Below, in pieces: positions 21,962 through 30,899 of a DNA stretch of 64,000 nucleotides. The position numbers and the translations under genes were made by a program. Numbering within the stretch: position 1 is the first letter of the stretch; every line of letters begins with the position of its first letter. Under the pieces are notes generated by a model that saw nothing but the letters and a program-made list of their open reading frames with translations, ran no database searches and was not told where the DNA came from. Origin of the DNA: Ehrlichia ruminantium str. Welgevonden (GTDB lineage: Bacteria > Pseudomonadota > Alphaproteobacteria > Rickettsiales > Anaplasmataceae); assembly GCF_000026005.1 (NCBI RefSeq), contig NC_005295.2:1452356-1516355 (forward strand), written 5' to 3'.

Positions 21962-22148
21962 TTCTTTTGTATACAGATTATGAATTTTAGTTATTATGTA
22001 ACTATGTTATAAAATTAACAAATGTTGTATTATATTTAATTGTTTTTTTTATGTATTTTACATTATAGTAGTTACATTAATAGCACTTGTAGTATATAAT
22101 GCTAAGTATTATGTACATTATGTATTATTTTGGGTATTATTATGTATT

Positions 22149-22171
22149 AGTATATACTATTAGTATATACT
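22149..22171. promoter_or_regulatory. Pair of identical palindromes abutting the map1-14 promoter
   Basis: The palindrome AGTATATACT occurs at 22149-22158 and again at 22162-22171, 13 bp apart and each preceded by ATT or TATT. The second copy ends one base before the -35 box of map1-14. Repeated palindromes in this place are typical of operators. The nearest candidate binding protein is the XRE regulator just upstream. Confidence 0.45.
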
Positions 22172-22172
22172 T

Positions 22173-22201
22173 TTGACTTAAGATGTAATTTTTACTATGT
22201 T
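22173..22201 (+). promoter_or_regulatory. Candidate promoter of map1-14
   Basis: TTGACT (22173-22178), a 17 bp spacer and TATGTT (22196-22201) match a sigma-70 promoter. The start codon of map1-14 lies about 40 bp downstream. Confidence 0.5.
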
Positions 22202-22239
22202 ATTATTATCTTAGGTTGGCTTTTTTATATAATCTATTT

Positions 22240-23169
22240 ATGGATAACGTTATGGTAAAATTTTCATGTTTAGGGTTTGCACTTTCTTTAGTAACCTTAG
22301 TAATGGCACATAATGCATTTTCATCACCACTTCCTGTTGACTTTTCCAATGAGAGCGAAATGGTTGGCTTTTACACAAGTGGACAATACAGTATAGAAGT
22401 ACCTAAGTTCAGTGCAATATCTGCAAAATATAAACACGAAAAACAAGACAAGGAACTAACGTTATTTAGTTTAAAAGAGGAAAATACAGAACTAAAACTA
22501 AATGATAAAGATCAGTTTAAGAAAGGATATAACCCTGTATACAATAGAAATTATACTGGATTTTCAGGAGCTATTGGATATTCAGGAGGAGGTTTAAGAA
22601 TAGAACTAGAAGGAGCATTTACAAAATTTGACGTTGATAAACAAAAGTATAAATTTCAAGACAATTATAGATATTTTGCCTTATCAAAAGATGAAGAGAT
22701 CTCTGGTCAACCAGATAAACCAACTCCTGCACCAGAACCACAACCTGCACCTGCACCTGCACCTCAACCATCACCCAAAACCACAACTGGTTACAATTAC
22801 GTAACTGCAAAAAATGAAGGCTTAAGTATTATTTCTTTAACATTAAATGCATGCTATGATGTTATAATTGGTAATTCCCAATTAATACCAAGTGTTTGCA
22901 TTGGCATAGGTCAAGGAATAACAAACTTTTTAGGAGTAATAAATATCAAAACTATATATAAAGCAAAAGTAGGTGTAGGGTTTTTACTTTCACCAAAAAC
23001 CATTATATTTGTTAATGGGTACTACGTAAAAGTTCCAAATGATTCCTTTAAGAATGTATCAATTCAATATCAGCATGAGCTTGAAAAAGATCCAAAACAT
23101 ATAGAACCTATTATTTTCTTTAATTCAGATTATTATGGTGGTGAAGTTGGTCTTAGATTTATTTTATAG
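22240..23169 (+). CDS. map1-14: MAP1 family outer membrane protein, first gene of the cluster
   Basis: A Surface_Ag_2 family beta-barrel, 309 residues. Start ATG 22240 is chosen over the in-frame TTG at 22216; ATG 22252 is also possible. A signal peptide ends near NAFS. The family segments FSGAIGYSGGGLRIELEG, NACYDVI and the final GGEVGLRFIL are clear. A proline/alanine-rich stretch (PTPAPEPQPAPAPAPQPSP, about residues 170-190) sits in what should be a surface loop and is unique in the cluster. The conserved aromatic YQGK... strand is replaced by YKAKVGVGF. The symbol follows the known numbering, counting back from map1. It is separated from map1-13 by almost 900 bp, so it is transcribed alone. 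Confidence 0.92.
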   Translation: MDNVMVKFSCLGFALSLVTLVMAHNAFSSPLPVDFSNESEMVGFYTSGQYSIEVPKFSAISAKYKHEKQDKELTLFSLKEENTELKLNDKDQFKKGYNPVYNRNYTGFSGAIGYSGGGLRIELEGAFTKFDVDKQKYKFQDNYRYFALSKDEEISGQPDKPTPAPEPQPAPAPAPQPSPKTTTGYNYVTAKNEGLSIISLTLNACYDVIIGNSQLIPSVCIGIGQGITNFLGVINIKTIYKAKVGVGFLLSPKTIIFVNGYYVKVPNDSFKNVSIQYQHELEKDPKHIEPIIFFNSDYYGGEVGLRFIL

Positions 23170-23436
23170 AGTTTAAGCTTTTGCTCACTACTCTTTATTA
23201 ATTGAGTATTTTTAGTTCTATTGTGAATTAGTAGTAGTTTATATTATGCTTTTTTTTTACTCACTAATTAGTTAGTCCATAACTTAGTGATTTAATTGAC
23301 TAAAATAACAGCAATTGTTACCTTTTTCTTTTTAATATTCATTTGTACATAAGTTACAAAGTAATATATATGAATAGCAATTCTGAAAAACAGCACTTAA
23401 TAAAAATATATATATTTCTATAAAACTCATAAAATA

Positions 23437-23452
23437 TGTTCCACGTGAAACA
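23437..23452. promoter_or_regulatory. parS-like site 1
   Basis: Matches the widely conserved bacterial ParB-binding consensus TGTTTCACGTGAAACA at 15 of 16 positions (C for T at position 5). It is intergenic, as many parS sites are. Confidence 0.6.
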
Positions 23453-23885
23453 TTATCAGGAATGTAAAAAAACGTTTTTATATTTTAGAAAATAATATAG
23501 ACACAAAAAACATTATTTTTCATATGCTAGTAATTATACAATTACTTTCTTAATTTAGGTGGTAAATATCATAATCTATACAATTTTGATATTTATTTAA
23601 GAATAGATTAACTATAGTATTATTTTTATACTTAATTATACGTATCATTATATATACTAATCATATAGCATATATTTAATTCATATTTTTAATACATCGT
23701 GCATTTATTTATAATTAAATAAGTATAAGTTATTGTTATACTAGTATGTTATTACTAAACAGTCAAAAAAGTTTCCAACAAAAAAATTAAAAAGTTATCT
23801 AACAACACAACTCACAAGTGATATATATAGCCACCATCTTAAATGTGATAGAACATATTTGCTAAATATTTTACAAGTTTTTTAT

Positions 23886-23914
23886 TTGACTAAATATTAT
23901 TTATAGAATAAAAT
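23886..23914 (+). promoter_or_regulatory. Candidate promoter of map1-13
   Basis: TTGACT (23886-23891), a 17 bp spacer and TAAAAT (23909-23914) form a good sigma-70 match. The ATG is about 140 bp downstream, which would leave a long untranslated leader. Confidence 0.5.
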
Positions 23915-24052
23915 CACCTATTATTTTATGCTTATATGCAAGTGTGTCAGGTTATGCTATGGTGTGTTTTCACTTTTTTTCTCTAATATATATCCTGAGT
24001 TAACATGAGTGTGTGGCACTTTTAGATCATTTACTTGGTTTTGTAGGTATAT

Positions 24053-24937
24053 ATGAGTTATAGCAAATTTCTTTTATACATGGCAGTAATATTACTTAGC
24101 CCATATGTTTCTTTAGCAGTTAACCTAAATGAAAATATATATAAAGGTTTTTATGCAGGTATTCAGTATAAACCTGCTAAGTATCATTTATCATACTTAG
24201 ATCTTAAAGAGGATGGATACAATACTATTGATGCTTTTGCACTCAAAAAGTTTTCTGAAATAAAAAAGAATATACAAATTGATAATACTACATTAGCTGC
24301 TACATTAGTAAGTGCAAACAATTTTACTATAGGGTACAACCCACATTATAAAAATAGTTATTTAGGCATTTCTGGTGCTTTAGGGTATTATTATCATAAT
24401 GGCTTTAGAGTGGAATCTGAAATATCCAGTGAAAGGTTTTTATTAAAAAATGAAGGATATAAAATTCTTGATCATGAAAAATATTTTGTGTTAGCAAGAT
24501 CAGCATCTGGTAATGGTCGTATTACTCGTGTTTTTAGCCCGAATGAAAATGAATATGTTATCTTAATGAATGATGGAATTAGATCAACTTCATTAATATT
24601 TAATGCTTGCTATGATACTAACATTAATATACACGGCTTAATAACATATTCATGTGTTGGCTTTGGTGCAGATTTAGTGGACTTCTTAGGTAAATATAGC
24701 CTAAAACCATCATATCAAACTAAACTAGGTATTAGTTATCCTGTATCATCTAACATAATAGCTATTGCTGAAGGTTACTACCACGGGTTACTAAGTAGAA
24801 GATTTGATAAAATACCTGTAAATTCTTATGCAATACAATCACCATTAAATTCAGTTGATACTACTGCATCAGCATTACTAAACATAAGATATTACGGTGG
24901 AAGTATAGGAGTAAGGTTTATTTTAGGATCATTATGA
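24053..24937 (+). CDS. map1-13: MAP1 family outer membrane protein
   Basis: 294 residues with a clear signal peptide ending near VSLA. Family landmarks: GFYAGIQYKPAKYH, SGALGYYYHNGFRVESE, NACYDTNI, CVGFGADLVDFL, YQTKLGISYP and the C-terminal YYGGSIGVRFILGSL. The two conserved cysteines of the central region are present. The last strand is followed by three extra residues, so the protein does not end in the aromatic residue usual for outer membrane barrels. Its own promoter-like sequence and the 880 bp gap before it suggest separate transcription. The next gene begins about 90 bp downstream. Confidence 0.93.
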   Translation: MSYSKFLLYMAVILLSPYVSLAVNLNENIYKGFYAGIQYKPAKYHLSYLDLKEDGYNTIDAFALKKFSEIKKNIQIDNTTLAATLVSANNFTIGYNPHYKNSYLGISGALGYYYHNGFRVESEISSERFLLKNEGYKILDHEKYFVLARSASGNGRITRVFSPNENEYVILMNDGIRSTSLIFNACYDTNINIHGLITYSCVGFGADLVDFLGKYSLKPSYQTKLGISYPVSSNIIAIAEGYYHGLLSRRFDKIPVNSYAIQSPLNSVDTTASALLNIRYYGGSIGVRFILGSL

Positions 24938-25025
24938 TAATGGTTTATGCTGTTATTTTGCTTGTTTAAAGTTTAGTGTGTTTTTTGTTTTATTGAAGAT
25001 TTATGTACTTAATGGTTATGCAATC

Positions 25026-25736
25026 ATGAATAATAAGAAGATATTTAAATATTCCTTGTTATGTGGACTAATATCTTTCTTGTTATTAACATCTTTTAAC
25101 TATCCAAATATCATATCTAATGTAGCTTCATATTCTAGTATAAGTAGTTTTTATAACTCCATAATTATAGAACATAGTAACCTCAGGACATACAGTTCAA
25201 GAGATATTATCATTAGCAGCACTCCCAATCCAGTATCTTACACAACTCTCATTTATCCAAATAGTTATCAACTCTATTCAGAATTCAAGGAGTTAGTAAA
25301 AATTTCAACAAACAAATTAATTTATCACATACCTGTCAACCATAATTATTGTTTATCATGTAATTGCAATGTGATTAAAGACAATAAAGTTACAGATAAT
25401 TCAACTACTTTTATATTTCAACACCCACAAAAAGTGTTGTTTTCCAATTTTGTTACCTACTATAAATCAGTATTAGATCACTCAGTTTTATTAAACTCAA
25501 ACATAAAAAAGTTTTTTTTGAGTTTTTCCAAGCAACTGTACAAATTTTTTTACAAGAAAAAGTTTATGACAAGTGATCCTATTAGTTTTAACTTTCACAT
25601 ATATCAAAGCAAAAAAATGCTGGTTTCTCTTTTTAAGTCAGTAAAAAACAATATTGAAAGAACAATCTCTACAGTTAGATACTTAAATTTGTTACATACT
25701 TTTTTACGTTACAATTATTTCAAGGTTATATTATGA
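25026..25736 (+). CDS. Secreted or membrane-anchored protein of unknown function inside the map1 cluster
   Basis: 236 residues from the ATG at 25026; a TTG 16 codons earlier is less likely. The N-terminus (MNNKKIFKYSLLCGLISFLL) is a signal peptide or membrane anchor similar in style to those of the MAP1 proteins. None of the Surface_Ag_2 landmarks appear in the rest. The mature part has a short cysteine cluster (CLSCNC, about residue 110) and a strongly basic C-terminal third rich in Lys and Phe. Its TGA overlaps the ATG of map1-12 as ATGA, implying coupled translation and one transcript. I do not recognise it. It could be a paralog decayed beyond recognition, or a true accessory gene. Confidence 0.8.
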   Translation: MNNKKIFKYSLLCGLISFLLLTSFNYPNIISNVASYSSISSFYNSIIIEHSNLRTYSSRDIIISSTPNPVSYTTLIYPNSYQLYSEFKELVKISTNKLIYHIPVNHNYCLSCNCNVIKDNKVTDNSTTFIFQHPQKVLFSNFVTYYKSVLDHSVLLNSNIKKFFLSFSKQLYKFFYKKKFMTSDPISFNFHIYQSKKMLVSLFKSVKNNIERTISTVRYLNLLHTFLRYNYFKVIL

Positions 25737-26560
25737 ATTACAAAAACATTTTTATACTGACATTTTTAATATTTCTATTACCTTCAGTATCCTCTTTAGC
25801 AAGTAATGACGATACCTTATCACCAGTATATCAATTTTATACAAGTGTACAATACAAGCCAAGCATTTCGTATTTTAGTAAATTCTCACCCAGCATACAA
25901 AATGAGAATATAGTAGAAATATTATCTTTAAAAGAAAACCTTAGTGCTACTATAAATAATTTTAATATTAAAGGTGGACAGAATTACGATATTAAAAATT
26001 TTATTTCACCTTACAATCCTACATATAAAAATAGTCCTCTAGGGATTGGTGGAGCTATAGGTGTTAAATCAAATAATTATAGAATAGAGTTAGAAGTATT
26101 TTATGAAGAGTTTGACCTAAAAGTACCTAGTGAATATTTTCATAAGGATGCTTACAAATACTTTATTATAAAGTCCACACCAAGTCATCCTCACCATCAC
26201 TTGTTTAAAAATAATGACATAACAGTATCACCTGTTTTAATCAATGTTTGTTATGACATCCCTCCAAAAAATACCAAAATATTTCCATACTTATGTTTTG
26301 GTGCAGGAGTAGATGTTATAGACTTTCTTGATAAAGTACATTTCAAAGTTTCGTATCAAGCTAAAATTGGTGTTAGTTACTTTATTTTACCAAATTTAGC
26401 ATTATTTGTTGATGGATCATTTTATAGTCATTTATCTAATAAGTTTACTCATATACCTACCATCAACATAATGGATCCTCCAATATTACCAGATTCATCA
26501 TCAGCAAAATTCAACGTTAATTTCCTTAGCAGTAGTTTTGGGATTAGGTTTATTCATTAA
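25733..26560 (+). CDS. map1-12: MAP1 family outer membrane protein
   Basis: 275 residues with signal peptide ending near SSLA. Landmarks present: YTSVQYKPSISYFSKF, IGGAIGVKSNNYRIELEV, NVCYDIPP, CFGAGVDVIDFL and YQAKIGVSYF. It ends SFGIRFIH, so a histidine replaces the usual terminal aromatic. Its start overlaps the stop of the preceding unknown gene. From here the cluster is packed closely, with 15 bp to map1-11, so it heads the compact run of paralogs. Confidence 0.93.
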   Translation: MNYKNIFILTFLIFLLPSVSSLASNDDTLSPVYQFYTSVQYKPSISYFSKFSPSIQNENIVEILSLKENLSATINNFNIKGGQNYDIKNFISPYNPTYKNSPLGIGGAIGVKSNNYRIELEVFYEEFDLKVPSEYFHKDAYKYFIIKSTPSHPHHHLFKNNDITVSPVLINVCYDIPPKNTKIFPYLCFGAGVDVIDFLDKVHFKVSYQAKIGVSYFILPNLALFVDGSFYSHLSNKFTHIPTINIMDPPILPDSSSAKFNVNFLSSSFGIRFIH

Positions 26561-26575
26561 TTATGGTGTCTACAT

Positions 26576-27457
26576 ATGAAAAAGTTATATTACCTAAATT
26601 TTATATTAGTATTACTAGCAACATGTTTTTTACCAAAATTTGCCTTTTCAACATTTCATGATACTAATATAGCTAAACCTTATATCACAGTAAATTATCA
26701 ACCAACTGTATCAAACTTTCGAAACTTTCACATAAAGGAAACTAACTTTGATACAAAAAAACCTATTGAGGTAAATATAAATAGCACAGGTATTTCAAGC
26801 CGTTACTTTAAAAATAGAGAATTTGCTTTCTATTCATCACATAATAAGCATTATGAATCTTATAAAAACGACTTATCAGCATTTACCACATCTATTGGAA
26901 TATCACTAAAGAACTTTAAAATAGAAGCCGAGGGCTCATATAAAGTATTTGATGTATTTGATTTTAGGAACTATGCAATTCAAGGTGCACACAATATTTT
27001 TGCATTACCACGCGAAACAAACTCTTATGGCATGTACCCACTTGATAGGCCTTCATTACGTAACAAAAATACTGGTTACACAATACTAAAAAATAATGGA
27101 ATAGCCATTATATCGAATATGATAAATTTATGTTATGAAAAACAAAGCAACAATTTTACACCATATATATGTTTCGGTATTGGTGGAGACTTTATAGAAA
27201 TCTTTGATACTACAAGAATAAAGGCTGCTTATCAAGGTAAAATTGGTATTAGTTATCCACTTACTTCAAGAACAAATCTCTTGATCAGTGGACAATACCA
27301 TAAAGTTATAGGAAACCAATTTAAGGAATTACCTACTTTACAGATTGTTGAATTAAAGAGATTACCTGAAAGACAACCAGAATATGATGTAACTGCACTA
27401 CTAACACTTGATATAGAATATTTTAGTGGTGAAGTCGGTTTAAGTTTTACACTTTAA
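26576..27457 (+). CDS. map1-11: MAP1 family outer membrane protein
   Basis: 293 residues, signal peptide ending near FAFS. It is one of the more divergent members: the early YQPTVSNFRNFHIKETN segment is typical but the SGAIGY strand reads TTSIGISLKNFKIEAEG. Central motifs CYEKQS, CFGIGGDFIEIFD and YQGKIGISYP are good, and it ends GGEV-type SGEVGLSFTL. It is followed after 27 bp by map1-10. Confidence 0.93.
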   Translation: MKKLYYLNFILVLLATCFLPKFAFSTFHDTNIAKPYITVNYQPTVSNFRNFHIKETNFDTKKPIEVNINSTGISSRYFKNREFAFYSSHNKHYESYKNDLSAFTTSIGISLKNFKIEAEGSYKVFDVFDFRNYAIQGAHNIFALPRETNSYGMYPLDRPSLRNKNTGYTILKNNGIAIISNMINLCYEKQSNNFTPYICFGIGGDFIEIFDTTRIKAAYQGKIGISYPLTSRTNLLISGQYHKVIGNQFKELPTLQIVELKRLPERQPEYDVTALLTLDIEYFSGEVGLSFTL

Positions 27458-27484
27458 AGGTTTGTATCAACAAGGAATATTTTT

Positions 27485-28258
27485 ATGAATAACAAGAATA
27501 GTATTACAAAAGTATATATAGTAACAATACTTTCTTTTATCTTATTACCTATACAATCATTTTCAGCATTGATAGGTAATATCACTAAAAATGAAGAATA
27601 TTCTAATGTATATATTACCAGCCAACTTAAGCCTACTGTATTATATTTTAAAGATTTTTCATTAAAAGAAATTAATGCTTCACATAAATCAAATGATGAT
27701 ATTATTACTCAGCATGATACAAAATTTCACAATAATACCAGTAGCTTTAGTGGATCTGTGGGATACTCATCTCTAGGATTAAGACTTGAATTAGAAGGCT
27801 CTCATGAAAAATTTCACATGCAAAATTCTGATATCATATCAAAAATAAGTAAATATCAGTATTCTACAAAAGCATATGCAGCAACTACTGATAATTATAC
27901 TAATACAAATAATAATAACATAACCTTAACATCCCTTATGGTAAATACCTGTTACGATATAACAATAGGTAATTCATCAGCAGTCCCATATCTGTGCACA
28001 GGAATTGGTGGAGATATCATAAATATTTTTAATGCAACACATCTCAGATTTGCATATCAAGGAAAAATTGGCATAAGCTACCAACTAAACAACAACTTCT
28101 TTCTGTTTGCTGACACATACTATCACAAAATTATGGGTAATAAATTTAAAGATTTATACATCCATAACTCTTCAAACATTACACCTATGTTAGCTAAGAT
28201 AGATATTGGTTATTTTGGTAGCGAAGTCGGGTTAAGGATTATATTTAATAAACTATAA
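27485..28258 (+). CDS. map1-10: MAP1 family outer membrane protein, shortest intact member
   Basis: 257 residues. Signal peptide ends near SFSA. The early variable region between the KEINA segment and the SGSVGYS strand is about 20 residues shorter than in its neighbours, and the usual RYFALAR element is degenerate (KAYAATTD). Strand motifs TCYDITIGN, CTGIGGDIINIFN, YQGKIGISYQ and GSEVGLRIIF are intact, so the barrel should still fold. AAGGAA precedes the ATG by about 9 bases. Confidence 0.92.
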   Translation: MNNKNSITKVYIVTILSFILLPIQSFSALIGNITKNEEYSNVYITSQLKPTVLYFKDFSLKEINASHKSNDDIITQHDTKFHNNTSSFSGSVGYSSLGLRLELEGSHEKFHMQNSDIISKISKYQYSTKAYAATTDNYTNTNNNNITLTSLMVNTCYDITIGNSSAVPYLCTGIGGDIINIFNATHLRFAYQGKIGISYQLNNNFFLFADTYYHKIMGNKFKDLYIHNSSNITPMLAKIDIGYFGSEVGLRIIFNKL

Positions 28259-28274
28259 GATAGGTTATAAACTT

Positions 28275-29144
28275 ATGAAAAAGAAAATTAATATACTAAA
28301 TGTTATATTATTAGCATCACTATCAGCATTTTTATCTACCAAATCATCAGCAGTATCCTTAGACAACATTGAAAGTCCTCAAATATATTTAGGAACTAAT
28401 TATAAATTAAGCATTTCTCATTTTACAAATTTCTCAGTACAAGAAACCAATCAAACAGTAGATATTATTGGTTTAAAAAGTAACGTACCAAATACTGAAG
28501 ATGATATATTAAAAACAGCAAAAAACTTCAATACTCAATATAATCCAATATTCAAAAATAATTTTACCGGTTTTAGCGGAGCACTTGGTTATTATTCAGG
28601 TAAAGGACTTAGACTGGAATTAGAAGCTTCTTACCAGGATTTTGATGTCAAAAAAAGCAAAAATTATAAAACAAATGACGCTCATAGGTATTTTGCTTTA
28701 GTCCGCAACAAAGATGATAAAGCATTTCAACCACAAGATGATGTTTTATACCGTAAACGTTATAGATCTTTTTACTCTTTTATGAGAAATGATGGCATAT
28801 CCATTGCATCAGTTATGTTCAATGGTTGTTATGATCTGCCATTTAGTAATTTCAAAGTATCATCTTACGCATGTATAGGAATTGGCGGAGATTTCATAGA
28901 ATTCTTTGAAGCAATGAAGGTAAAATTCGCATATCAAGCTAAACTAGGTATTAGTTATTATATATCACCTTCCGTCAATTTATTTGCTGACACTTATTAT
29001 CACAAATCAGTAGGAAACCAATTTAAAAATTTACGTGTTCAATATGCACACACATTGAGATTAACACCTATTTTTACCTCAGCAATAGCCAAACTTAATA
29101 TCGGATATTTTGGAGGAGAAGTAGGATTTAGGTTTATATTTTAA
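28275..29144 (+). CDS. map1-9: MAP1 family outer membrane protein
   Basis: 289 residues, signal peptide ending near SSAV. All family landmarks are present: HFTNFSVQETN, FSGALGYYSGKGLRLELE, AHRYFALVR, NGCYDLPF, CIGIGGDFIEFFE, YQAKLGISYY and the canonical end GGEVGFRFIF with terminal phenylalanine. A basic insertion (YRKRYRSFYSF) lies in the loop before the MRNDGIS element. It sits 16 bp after map1-10 and 25 bp before map1-8. Confidence 0.94.
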   Translation: MKKKINILNVILLASLSAFLSTKSSAVSLDNIESPQIYLGTNYKLSISHFTNFSVQETNQTVDIIGLKSNVPNTEDDILKTAKNFNTQYNPIFKNNFTGFSGALGYYSGKGLRLELEASYQDFDVKKSKNYKTNDAHRYFALVRNKDDKAFQPQDDVLYRKRYRSFYSFMRNDGISIASVMFNGCYDLPFSNFKVSSYACIGIGGDFIEFFEAMKVKFAYQAKLGISYYISPSVNLFADTYYHKSVGNQFKNLRVQYAHTLRLTPIFTSAIAKLNIGYFGGEVGFRFIF

Positions 29145-29169
29145 TAATAAAAAAATAGGAGAATATTTT

Positions 29170-30018
29170 ATGAATAAAAACAAATCTATCATAATAGGAA
29201 CAGCTTTAACATTCTTATTAGCGTTCTCACCTATTGAATCTTTTTCAGCAAATCAAACTGATGAAACTATACCTATCACAGCTCCAATTTCTGGTATATA
29301 TTTCACAGGACAATATAAACCAGGAATTTCTAATTTTAGCAATTTTTCAGCAAAAGAAACTAATTACAATACTCAAAAATTAGTAAGACTAAAAAAAGAC
29401 GCTAAAGAAAGCAACCTTCTTGGAGTTAATACAAATTTCGAAGATACATACTCTGTAAAATTTCAGAACAACATTATTAGCTTTAGTGGAATTATAGGAT
29501 ATGCTACCTCTAAAGGTATAAGATTAGAAATAGAAGGTGCTTATGAATCATTTGATGTAAAAAGCCCAGTTGGATACTCAAAAGACAATGCCTACTATAG
29601 ATACTTTGCTTTAGCACGTAGTATGACCAAAGAAAATCCTAAAGAGTTTACTGTAATGAAAAACAATGGATTATCTGTTGCATCTATAATGATTAATGGT
29701 TGTTATGATTTCGCGTTAGACGATTTTGCATTATCACCTTATATATGTGCAGGTATCGGTGAAGATTTTATTGAATTCTTTGATGCACTACATATCAAAA
29801 TCGCTTACCAAGGCAAATTAGGTATTAGTTATCGTGTATCTCCTAAAATCAGCTTATTTATTGATGGGTACTACCATCATATTATAGGTAACCAATTCAA
29901 AAACTTAAGCGTACATCATGCTGTTGAGCTTTCTGAATTTCCTAAAAATTCTTCTGCAGTTGCTACCCTTGATATAGGATATTTGGGTGGTGAAGTTGGA
30001 GCAAGATTTATATTCTAA
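29170..30018 (+). CDS. map1-8: MAP1 family outer membrane protein
   Basis: 282 residues, signal peptide ending near SFSA. Landmarks: GQYKPGISNFSNFSAKETN, ATSKGIRLEIEGAYESFDV, RYFALARS, MKNNGLSVASIMINGCYDF, CAGIGEDFIEFFD, YQGKLGISYR and the canonical GGEVGARFIF end. The strong ribosome binding site AGGAG lies about 9 bases before the ATG. It is close in sequence to map1-7, which suggests the two arose by duplication. Confidence 0.95.
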   Translation: MNKNKSIIIGTALTFLLAFSPIESFSANQTDETIPITAPISGIYFTGQYKPGISNFSNFSAKETNYNTQKLVRLKKDAKESNLLGVNTNFEDTYSVKFQNNIISFSGIIGYATSKGIRLEIEGAYESFDVKSPVGYSKDNAYYRYFALARSMTKENPKEFTVMKNNGLSVASIMINGCYDFALDDFALSPYICAGIGEDFIEFFDALHIKIAYQGKLGISYRVSPKISLFIDGYYHHIIGNQFKNLSVHHAVELSEFPKNSSAVATLDIGYLGGEVGARFIF

Positions 30019-30040
30019 TATAAACATAATGGGAAAGTTT

Positions 30041-30880
30041 ATGAATTACAAAAATACCTTATTAGGAATTATGCTTGCATTATCATTATTACCTACTAAA
30101 TCCTTTTCAGAGTCTATAAGTAATAATGATAATAGTCAAAATTTTAAGCTATACATAAGTGGACAATATAAGCCAGGAGTTCCTAAATTTAATAATTTTT
30201 CAGCAAAAGAAACCAACGTTAAGACCCAGAAATTACTGGGTCTTTTAAGTGGTACATCACGTAAAATAGACAAATATAAGGATTTCTCAAATACCTATAT
30301 TCCAGATTTTCAAGACAGCAGCACCGGATTCGGTGCAGCTGTTGGATACATATCATATAAAGGTATAAGGTTTGAGATTGAAAGTTCATATGAAGAATTT
30401 CAAGTCAACATACACGACAATTGTGAAGGAACTATAGAACCTTGTAGATACTTTGCTTTAGCTAGATCTGTAGGTAGACGTGGCTGGCCAGACCAAAACA
30501 ATTACACTGTGATGAAAAATACTGGTTTATCTATGACATCTGTTATGTTTAATGGATGTTACAATATTATGTCAAACAAGTTAGAAATCTCACCTTATAT
30601 ATGTATAGGTATTGGTGGAGATTTTATAGACTTTTTTGATTCTACACATATCAAGTTAGCTTATCAAGGTAAGCTAGGTATAAGCTATTCACTATTACCT
30701 GATGTTACATTATTTGTTGATGGTTATTATCATAGAATAGCAAATAATCAGTTTAAAAATTTAAACGTACTTCAACCTGTGGAGCTAAAATATGAACCCA
30801 AAATTACTAGTGCAACAGCAACTATGAATGTTACATATTTTGGAGGTGAAGTTGGTATAAGATTTATATTTAACAGTTAA
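30041..30880 (+). CDS. map1-7: MAP1 family outer membrane protein
   Basis: 279 residues from the ATG at 30041. The frame remains open upstream into the end of map1-8, but the signal peptide (MNYKNTLLGIMLALSLLPTK) begins here and GGGAAAG precedes it, which fixes the start. Landmarks: GQYKPGVPKFNNFSAKETN, RYFALARS, NGCYNIM, CIGIGGDFIDFFD, YQGKLGISYS, GGEVGIRFIFNS. Two extra cysteines (DNCEGTIEPCRYF) in a predicted surface loop are unusual and could form a disulfide. Confidence 0.95.
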   Translation: MNYKNTLLGIMLALSLLPTKSFSESISNNDNSQNFKLYISGQYKPGVPKFNNFSAKETNVKTQKLLGLLSGTSRKIDKYKDFSNTYIPDFQDSSTGFGAAVGYISYKGIRFEIESSYEEFQVNIHDNCEGTIEPCRYFALARSVGRRGWPDQNNYTVMKNTGLSMTSVMFNGCYNIMSNKLEISPYICIGIGGDFIDFFDSTHIKLAYQGKLGISYSLLPDVTLFVDGYYHRIANNQFKNLNVLQPVELKYEPKITSATATMNVTYFGGEVGIRFIFNS

Positions 30881-30899
30881 CATATTTATAGGAGCATTT

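Larger units (their letters stand above)
23170..24052. other. Gap map1-14 to map1-13
   Basis: About 880 bp without a gene. It holds the parS-like site at 23437-23452 and the map1-13 promoter at 23886-23914. Confidence 0.6.
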
